A DNA stretch of 64,000 bases from Pseudomonadota bacterium. GTDB taxonomy: Bacteria > Myxococcota_A > Polyangia > Haliangiales > Haliangiaceae. Below, piece after piece: positions 59,477-64,000 of this stretch. Both the position numbers and the translations under genes were made by a program. Every line of letters begins with the position of its first letter. The first letter of the stretch is position 1. The notes below the pieces were generated by a model. The model had not been told where the DNA came from, did no database searches, and worked only from the letters and a program-made list of their open reading frames with translations. The stretch is from the NCBI GenBank assembly GCA_023428295.1, contig JAEYYV010000155.1:1-64000 (forward strand). The letters run 5' to 3'.

Positions 59477-60145
59477 ATGAACGCACGCACGTCCGTCTCT
59501 CTTGCCCTCCTCGTCACTCTCACCGCCGGCACCACCGGCTGCTGGCGCACGGTGCGCCACGCCGCGCCCACGCCGCCCGAGGCCGTGTTGCCGAACGTCT
59601 CGCTCGATGGCGATCCGGGCCCGGGCCTCACGCGCGTCGTGCTCGACTCCGCGGACGGCCCCGCTGTCGTAGAAGAAGTGCGCGGCGGATCGATGGGAGG
59701 CAGCTTCGGCGCGAAAGCGTTCGGCGGCTCCATCGAGGTCTCGACGAAGGTCTGCGTCACGCCGTGCATCATGGACACCACACCGGGCAACAAGCAGCTC
59801 CGCTTCACGCTTGTCGACGACGACGAGCGCACGAGCATGGGCTTCGTGAACGTCGACACGAAGGTCTCCGCGTATCGCCACGCCGTCGGCATCCAGCGCA
59901 GCGCGCGCTGGAAGGGGCTCGTCGGCTGGCCGCTCCTCGCGTTCAGTGTGATGGCCGACATCGCGATCCTCGGCATGTTCGCCGAGGGTGGACGTGTGGG
60001 CACCGCGGAGATCATCGGCACGGGCGTCGCGGTCGGCGCCACGGCGCTCGGCGCGTGGCTCGTCTACGGCTCGGTCGTCGAGGAGCAGCCAGGCTCGGGC
60101 GTCCAGTGGCATCCGGAAGGCGTTGGAGCTACCGCCCGCCGGTGA
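59477..60145 (+). CDS. Lipoprotein of the sigma operon
   Basis: From ATG 59477 the product is 222 residues. MNARTSVSLALLVTLTAGTTGCW is a lipoprotein signal (TGC). The mature body has three Cys (KVCVTPCIM) and near residue 150 two hydrophobic stretches (LVGWPLLAFSVMADIAILGM, GTGVAVGATALGAWLVYG), which may be membrane spans or lipid-interacting helices. Similar small proteins with PEGA-like or YSIRK-unlike layout occur widely in myxobacteria, but I cannot name a family. It opens a cassette with the barrel-like protein and the ECF sigma factor. Confidence 0.75.
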   Translation: MNARTSVSLALLVTLTAGTTGCWRTVRHAAPTPPEAVLPNVSLDGDPGPGLTRVVLDSADGPAVVEEVRGGSMGGSFGAKAFGGSIEVSTKVCVTPCIMDTTPGNKQLRFTLVDDDERTSMGFVNVDTKVSAYRHAVGIQRSARWKGLVGWPLLAFSVMADIAILGMFAEGGRVGTAEIIGTGVAVGATALGAWLVYGSVVEEQPGSGVQWHPEGVGATARR

Positions 60146-60157
60146 TATGCACGCGGC

Positions 60158-61159
60158 GTGAGCGTCACCTCCATGCGTGTCGTCGTGATCGCTCTCGCGA
60201 TCGCCTCCGCGCATGAGGCGTTCGCGCAGCCGACCGGATCGACGATCGCGATCGAGTACGTCGCGCCGGCGAACTGTCCCGACGAGATCAGCGTGCGCGC
60301 AGGCGTACTCGCTCGTCTCGGGCGCGACCCGTTCTACGGCGACTCCGCACGCAAAGCGTTCATCGATGTGAAGCAAACCGCGGCGGGCTACGTCGCGGCG
60401 ATCGAGCTACGCGAGGGCACGGGCACGTCGCGGCGCGCGATCGGTCCGACGTCGAAGTGCGAAGACGCGATCAGCGCACTCGAGCTCGCGCTCGCCGTCA
60501 TCATCGAGCCATCGCACGGAACCGCCGCACCCACGGCATCACCTGCTCCCGCGCCGCAGCCCTTCGTGCGTCCCGCTCCGTACCCACAAGCGCAACGCAG
60601 CTACGAGCCACCCGGATGGCGAGGACTTCCTCCGATCAACCCCGCGGCGCCGCCCGAACCGCCGAAGCACGAGATCGCGCTCGCGCTCGGCGGTATGACG
60701 AGCCAGCACCCGACGACGGCGTTCGCGATGATGCTGCGCGCGGCATATCTCTTGCCAGCGTGGCGCATCGGCGTGCTGGCGCGGATGTCGAGCGGCTCGA
60801 AGTCCGACGGCAACCTCACGCTGCGCGCGAACCAAGTCGAGATCCTCGGCGAGGGCTGTCGCCGGCAAGGCTTCTTCCACTTCTGCGCCGCCATCGGCGT
60901 CGGCAACAAGGACGTCTACATCGGCGACTACTCGATCGATCCGGACATTCCGGATCGTGGCGCCGAGTACGGCGAGGCGTTCTTCGAGACCGCCTTCTCG
61001 GCGAGCCTCACGATCCCACTCGGCCGCGCCTTCTTGCGTCCGACCGCCGAGCTCGCCGTCCCACTCCCCGCCGTGAAGATCGAGTCGCGAGGGGTCGAGC
61101 GCTATCGCGTGGGCTTCGGCCAGCTCGGCTTCGACCTCGCGTTGGGATATCGCTGGTGA
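60158..61159 (+). CDS. Secreted barrel-like protein of the sigma operon
   Basis: From GTG 60158 (alternatively ATG 60173) the product is 333 residues with a signal peptide around MRVVVIALAIASAHEAFAQ. Residues 20-125 form a small alpha/beta domain (NCPDEISVRAGVLARLG, EDAISALELALAVIIEP). A Pro/Ala-rich linker (PTASPAPAPQPFVRPAPYPQ) leads to a C-terminal barrel of about 160 residues with alternating strands (PTTAFAMMLRAAYLLPAWRI, ASLTIPLGRAFLRPTAELAV) ending in the aromatic FDLALGYRW, an outer-membrane-like terminus. It overlaps the sigma gene by four bases (GTGA). Confidence 0.75.
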   Translation: MSVTSMRVVVIALAIASAHEAFAQPTGSTIAIEYVAPANCPDEISVRAGVLARLGRDPFYGDSARKAFIDVKQTAAGYVAAIELREGTGTSRRAIGPTSKCEDAISALELALAVIIEPSHGTAAPTASPAPAPQPFVRPAPYPQAQRSYEPPGWRGLPPINPAAPPEPPKHEIALALGGMTSQHPTTAFAMMLRAAYLLPAWRIGVLARMSSGSKSDGNLTLRANQVEILGEGCRRQGFFHFCAAIGVGNKDVYIGDYSIDPDIPDRGAEYGEAFFETAFSASLTIPLGRAFLRPTAELAVPLPAVKIESRGVERYRVGFGQLGFDLALGYRW

Positions 61160-61686
61160 CCACCGACGCGGGCGCGCTCGACTTCGCGTCGGTCTATCGC
61201 GCGAACCTCGACTACATCTGGGCGTCGCTGCGTCGCCTCGGTGTCGCGCCCGCGGATCTCGAAGACGTGGCGCACGAGGTGTTTCTCGTCGTGCATCGCA
61301 GGCTCGCGGACTACGACCGCGCGCGCCCACTGCGCCCGTGGCTCTTCGGCATCGCCTACCGCGTCGCGAGCGAGCAGCGGAAGAAGGCCGCGCGTCGCGC
61401 TACGCAAGAGCTCGAGGATTCGCTCGCCGCGAGCGAGAGCAGCTCGCCCGAGCGACAGACCGTCAAGCGACAAGCGATCGAGCTCGCGCGCAAGGCACTC
61501 GATGCCATCGATGAAGAAGCGCGCGCGGTCTTCGTGCTCGCGGATCTCGACGGTGTCGCGGTGACCGACGTCGCCGAGTCACTATCGATTCCGGTCAACA
61601 CGGCCTACACGCGTCTTCGCCGCGCGCGTCTCGCGATCGCGAACGCGGTGGCGAGCTCGCAGTCACCCACGGGAGGCGCGCCATGA
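61156..61686 (+). CDS. ECF-family RNA polymerase sigma factor
   Basis: The 176-residue product starts at GTG 61156 in a GTGA overlap. Region 2 reads ADLEDVAHEVFLVVHRRLAD and RPLRPWLFGIAYRVASEQRK (core binding and -10 recognition); region 4 reads LDAIDEEARAVFVLADLDGV and VTDVAESLSIPVNTAYTRLR (helix-turn-helix for -35). It has no C-terminal extension. The following gene overlaps it as ATGA and encodes a membrane protein that is the likely antagonist. The inverted repeat upstream of the operon and the coupled envelope proteins suggest a response to envelope stress. Confidence 0.93.
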   Translation: MTTDAGALDFASVYRANLDYIWASLRRLGVAPADLEDVAHEVFLVVHRRLADYDRARPLRPWLFGIAYRVASEQRKKAARRATQELEDSLAASESSSPERQTVKRQAIELARKALDAIDEEARAVFVLADLDGVAVTDVAESLSIPVNTAYTRLRRARLAIANAVASSQSPTGGAP

Positions 61687-62660
61687 GCGAGCACGACGAG
61701 ATGCCCGCTCCGCTCGACCCGTGGGTTCGCGCGGCGCTGCTCGCCGAGGGCCTCGAGGGTGGACCGTCGAGCGCGCAGAAGTCGCGCATGGCGACCAAGC
61801 TCGCCGCCACCCTCGGGCTGTCCGCCGCTGCATTGCTCGGCCGTGGCGGTCCCGACGGTGGTGGCGATGGTGGCGATGGTGGCGATGGTGGCGATGGTGG
61901 CGGCGGTGACGGTGGTGCCGGCGGCGCTGGTGGTGCTGGCAGTGGCAGCAGCGGTGGTGGTGGGCTCGCCACCGCCGGCGCCGGCGCAGGCGCTGCGACG
62001 GTTGCGGCGGGTACGACGGTCGCCGGCAAGACCGCTGCACTCGTCATCGGCGCGGTGATCGCGGGCGGCGGAGTCGGCGCGACGATCAGCGAGCTGCGCC
62101 CGCGCTCGCAGCCCGCCACCCATGTCGCGCGCAGCGAGCGCCCGCGCTCCGACGAGCGCGCATCGACGGCGCCCACCGACGACGCGGGGGCTCGGGTCGA
62201 TGCGGCCATCGATGACACGGCGTCGCGCGACGAGCCAATCGCGGCCGACGCACGCATCGACGTGCCGACCAACACATCAGCCGACGATGTCTACGCGCCC
62301 ACCGATGTGACCAAGACGCCTCGTGATGGTGCTCGGCGCGATGGTGCTCGGCGCGATGGTGCTCCGCGCGATGGAGCTCCGCGCATGACCGCGGACGAGC
62401 TCGCGCGCGAGCGTCAGCTGATCGATGTCGCGCGCTCCGCACTGCGCAGCGGCGACTTGCAGCTCGCCGGCAAGTCACTCATCGAGCACGCAATGCGCTT
62501 CCCGCGCGGCGTCCTCGTCGAGGAGCAGCGCGTGTTGTCGATCGAATTATTCGCCGCGAAGGGCGACCTCGCGGGCGCAAAGGCCGCCGCGAACGCGTTC
62601 CGTCGCGAGTACCCGCGTAGTGTTTTCCGCGCGCGCGTCGATGCGATCGCGCCGCCGTAG
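61683..62660 (+). CDS. Membrane protein with variable repeats, probable anti-sigma factor
   Basis: The 325-residue product has a short cytoplasmic N-terminus (EMPAPLDPWVRAALLAEGLE), a Gly/Asp-rich repeat (GDGGDGGDGGDGGGG, 9-bp DNA units), and one membrane span (GKTAALVIGAVIAGGGVGAT). A Ser/Thr/Asp linker is followed by RDGAR repeats (four 15-bp units) and a helical C-terminal domain (ELARERQLIDVARSALRS, ELFAAKGDLAGAKAAANAF), TPR- or BTAD-like. It starts in an ATGA overlap with the sigma gene, the position anti-sigma factors usually take. No ZAS zinc motif (HxxxCxxC) is visible, so it would be an atypical one. This role is inference. Confidence 0.72.
   Translation: MSEHDEMPAPLDPWVRAALLAEGLEGGPSSAQKSRMATKLAATLGLSAAALLGRGGPDGGGDGGDGGDGGDGGGGDGGAGGAGGAGSGSSGGGGLATAGAGAGAATVAAGTTVAGKTAALVIGAVIAGGGVGATISELRPRSQPATHVARSERPRSDERASTAPTDDAGARVDAAIDDTASRDEPIAADARIDVPTNTSADDVYAPTDVTKTPRDGARRDGARRDGAPRDGAPRMTADELARERQLIDVARSALRSGDLQLAGKSLIEHAMRFPRGVLVEEQRVLSIELFAAKGDLAGAKAAANAFRREYPRSVFRARVDAIAPP
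61861..61896. repeat. Four perfect 9-bp repeats in the anti-sigma-like gene
   Basis: GTGGCGATG occurs four times head to tail and codes Gly-Asp-Gly steps. Copy number is likely to vary by slippage, changing the linker between the cytoplasmic domain and the membrane span. Confidence 0.85.
62322..62381. repeat. Four 15-bp repeats in the anti-sigma-like gene
   Basis: Units of CGNGATGGNGCTCNG, repeated in frame, code RDGAR, RDGAR, RDGAP and RDGAP. They lie just before the C-terminal helical domain, and small differences between units suggest a recent expansion. Confidence 0.85.
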
Positions 62661-62743
62661 CAGACCGCGAGGTCTCGCCGCGGTCCGTCCCCATTTGTTG
62701 CACGACGCGGCCTCGACGCTGCGCGCCGGGGACGCGCGCGGCG

Positions 62744-63184
62744 CTACATGCGGTGCTTGACGTTCGAGAGCCGGCGGTGCGTCAGCTCTTGCTCGGGTAG
62801 GAGCTTGGTGGTCACGAGCGAACGCGCTTGGGCATCGAGATCGTCGCCCTCGAGGCCGCGCTTGTAGTCCGCGAGCCCGTGGTCCTCGCCCTCTTCGAGC
62901 GCAGCGACAGCGGCTTTCTCGCCGAACGCTTTTGCCCCGCCTTCGACGATCTTGGCGAACGCGCCCCACGCGCCCGAGCCTTCGGCAGGCGTCCCGCCGA
63001 GCTGGATGATCGCGTCGCGCAGCATCATCACGCGGTCCTGGTGCGACTTCAGGTTCACGAGGAGTTGATCGCGCGAGGTGGAGAACGCTTCCAGCTTGTC
63101 GATCGCTTGTTGGTACGTCTCGACGGCGGACATCTCGCCGCGCAAGAAGCTGTTGAGTTGGTCCACGGAAGACTTCGTAGCCAT
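62744..63184 (-). CDS. PA2169-like ferritin-type four-helix protein
   Basis: The 146-residue protein starts at ATG 63184, with GAAAGGGA about nine bases upstream. It is helical: KSSVDQLNSFLRGEMSAVET, QAIDKLEAFSTSRDQLLVNL and LEEGEDHGLADYKRGLEGDD. The sequence RGEMSAVETY and the late EEGEDHGLADY place Glu and His as in the PA2169/DUF2383 group (ferritin-like four-helix bundle), which is linked to stress and membrane protection. No metal-binding residue set can be proven. It is in the same direction as sixA. Confidence 0.8.
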   Translation of the reverse strand: MATKSSVDQLNSFLRGEMSAVETYQQAIDKLEAFSTSRDQLLVNLKSHQDRVMMLRDAIIQLGGTPAEGSGAWGAFAKIVEGGAKAFGEKAAVAALEEGEDHGLADYKRGLEGDDLDAQARSLVTTKLLPEQELTHRRLSNVKHRM

Positions 63185-63252
63185 GATGGTTCCCTTTCGG
63201 TTGTTTACCGACGAGGAACAAGTGCAGGTGCGAGACCAGCACACTCGGGGAA

Positions 63253-63720
63253 TCACCGCTTCGCGGGTGCTTCGGCGTCCCACGCGAAGCGCCACCGGAT
63301 GGAGCCGTTGTCGAGGCGCACGGCCTCGGCTTTGGCGAGCGCGGGGAAGTCTGAGAGCTCCGACAACAGCCCCGCGATCGCGGAGATCGATGGCTCGTGG
63401 CCGACGAGCATGACCTCGGCGTCGGCGGGCAGTGCGCGCACGGCGGCGACGACGTCCCGCGCAGAGCCGTCGGGGGCGAGCTGCGGGAGGATCTCGACGC
63501 CCGCGTCGCCGCCGATGGCGGAGCAGATCAGCTCGGCGGTCTGGAGCGCACGGACGAGGGGGCTCGAGTAGAGGTGGGTCGGACCGCAATCGTGCCACCG
63601 CAAGCGCTCGCCGAGCGCACGCGCCTGTGCGCGCCCCTGCGGGGTGAGGTGACGATGCGGATCGCGAAGCTCGACGGTTTCGTCGACGGCCTCGGCGTGA
63701 CGGACCAGGAACACCTGCAC
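63253..63720 (-). CDS. sixA: Phosphohistidine phosphatase, SixA-like
   Basis: The 155-residue protein has the histidine-phosphatase signature FLVRHAEA (catalytic His 8, with the Arg before it), a segment around HLYSSPLVRALQTAELI with Arg, and MLVGHEPSISAIAG with the second His. The size matches SixA (about 160 residues), which removes phosphate from histidine-phosphotransfer domains. A role in reversing two-component signalling is possible here but not shown. It starts 21 bp from the divergent glutathione S-transferase gene. Confidence 0.9.
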   Translation of the reverse strand: MQVFLVRHAEAVDETVELRDPHRHLTPQGRAQARALGERLRWHDCGPTHLYSSPLVRALQTAELICSAIGGDAGVEILPQLAPDGSARDVVAAVRALPADAEVMLVGHEPSISAIAGLLSELSDFPALAKAEAVRLDNGSIRWRFAWDAEAPAKR

Positions 63721-63741
63721 GCTCCTAGTATAGTCGCGCGC

Positions 63742-64000
63742 ATGAAGCTCTATGGCACCACGACGTCACCGTTCGTCCGCCGCGTTCGCGTGGTCGCGGC
63801 CGAGGTCGGAGAGCCGGTCGAGCGGATCGATACCGCGACGGAGGCGGGGCAGGCGCTGCTGCGCGAGGTGTCACCGATTCGCAAGGTGCCGGTCGCCGAG
63901 ATCGACGGTCGCACGCTGTTCGACTCGCGCGTGATCATCGAGTGGCTCGTCACGACGCGCGGGTGGGGCGGGATATCGCCGCCGCGCGACGTGTGGCGCA
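63742..64000 (+). CDS. Glutathione S-transferase, N-terminal domain, cut by window edge
   Basis: From ATG 63742 at least 86 codons are open to the window end. The sequence MKLYGTTTSPFVRRVRVVAA is the thioredoxin-fold start of glutathione S-transferases; it has a Ser-Pro-Phe motif in the active-site position. PIRKVPVAEIDGRTLFDSRV gives the cis-Pro and the SNAIL-like DSR site that binds glutathione. The C-terminal helical domain is beyond the edge, so the subclass cannot be set. It is divergent from sixA by 21 bp. Confidence 0.88.
   Translation, partial: MKLYGTTTSPFVRRVRVVAAEVGEPVERIDTATEAGQALLREVSPIRKVPVAEIDGRTLFDSRVIIEWLVTTRGWGGISPPRDVWR

Noticed and set aside
61861..62381. Tandem repeats as a possible CRISPR array
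   Set aside because: Units are 9 and 15 bp, head to tail without spacers, in frame within a protein gene.

Overview
The window is GC-rich bacterial chromosome with third codon positions dominated by G or C, about 57 protein genes, frequent GTG and a few TTG starts, and almost no non-coding space. The mix points to Myxococcota: many lipoproteins with low-complexity Asp/Gly/Asn linkers, an IgGFc-binding-type surface lipoprotein, a DUF4215-type cysteine-rich insert, two Ser/Thr kinase-fold proteins, a FIST sensor, and a protein with a histone-H1-like AKP tail. That assignment is inference; no rRNA or tRNA is present to confirm it. I see no phage island, insertion sequence, CRISPR array or RNA gene.

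Layout. 1-8 kb: a cut DUF3142 lipoprotein, a secreted hydrolase-like lipoprotein, full-length cobalamin-dependent methionine synthase (metH) and, divergent from it, cystathionine beta-synthase, which together hold both fates of homocysteine. 8-16 kb: a pseudokinase that has lost its catalytic Asp, a CAT/condensation-like acyltransferase with a methyltransferase, two translationally coupled surface lipoproteins, and an intact Ser/Thr kinase. 16-24.6 kb: one plus-strand run of pyrB, a NatAB-like ABC exporter, then a beta-barrel/carboxypeptidase-regulatory protein, a FecR-like lipoprotein and an MCE-domain protein. 24.6-27 kb: an aldehyde ferredoxin oxidoreductase with its own MoaD-like protein. 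27-36.6 kb: a cytochrome-like lipoprotein, a winged-helix/acyl-CoA ligase operon, and a string of small lipoproteins and hydrolases. 36.6-42.8 kb: an M16 peptidase coupled to a CPBP membrane protease, an orphan duplicated phage-tail-tube protein, and an SH3/beta-barrel protein. 42.8-50.2 kb: a FIST sensor plus soluble histidine kinase, a zinc-finger ParA/ribbon-helix-helix cassette, a Tudor/H1-tail DNA-binding candidate, and a PhoR/PhoB-like pair. 50-58 kb: two surface lipoproteins, a HEAT-repeat protein, a second ABC exporter and a TonB-like protein. 58-64 kb: an anion transporter, a four-gene ECF sigma operon behind a 10-bp inverted repeat, a ferritin-like protein, SixA, and a cut glutathione S-transferase.

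Two window-wide themes stand out. At least 14 gene products carry a lipobox, and none has Asp after the lipidated Cys. Eight convergent gene pairs meet with at most 13 bp between stop codons, or overlap, without a recognisable terminator; only the 46.7-46.9 kb junction has clear hairpins. No stretch longer than 300 bases lacks a gene; the largest gaps (33.73-33.94, 41.00-41.20 and 8.04-8.23 kb) are about 190-210 bases each. The first two hold nothing firm beyond a doubtful 34-codon ORF at 33.73-33.83 kb; the third holds a strong dyad.
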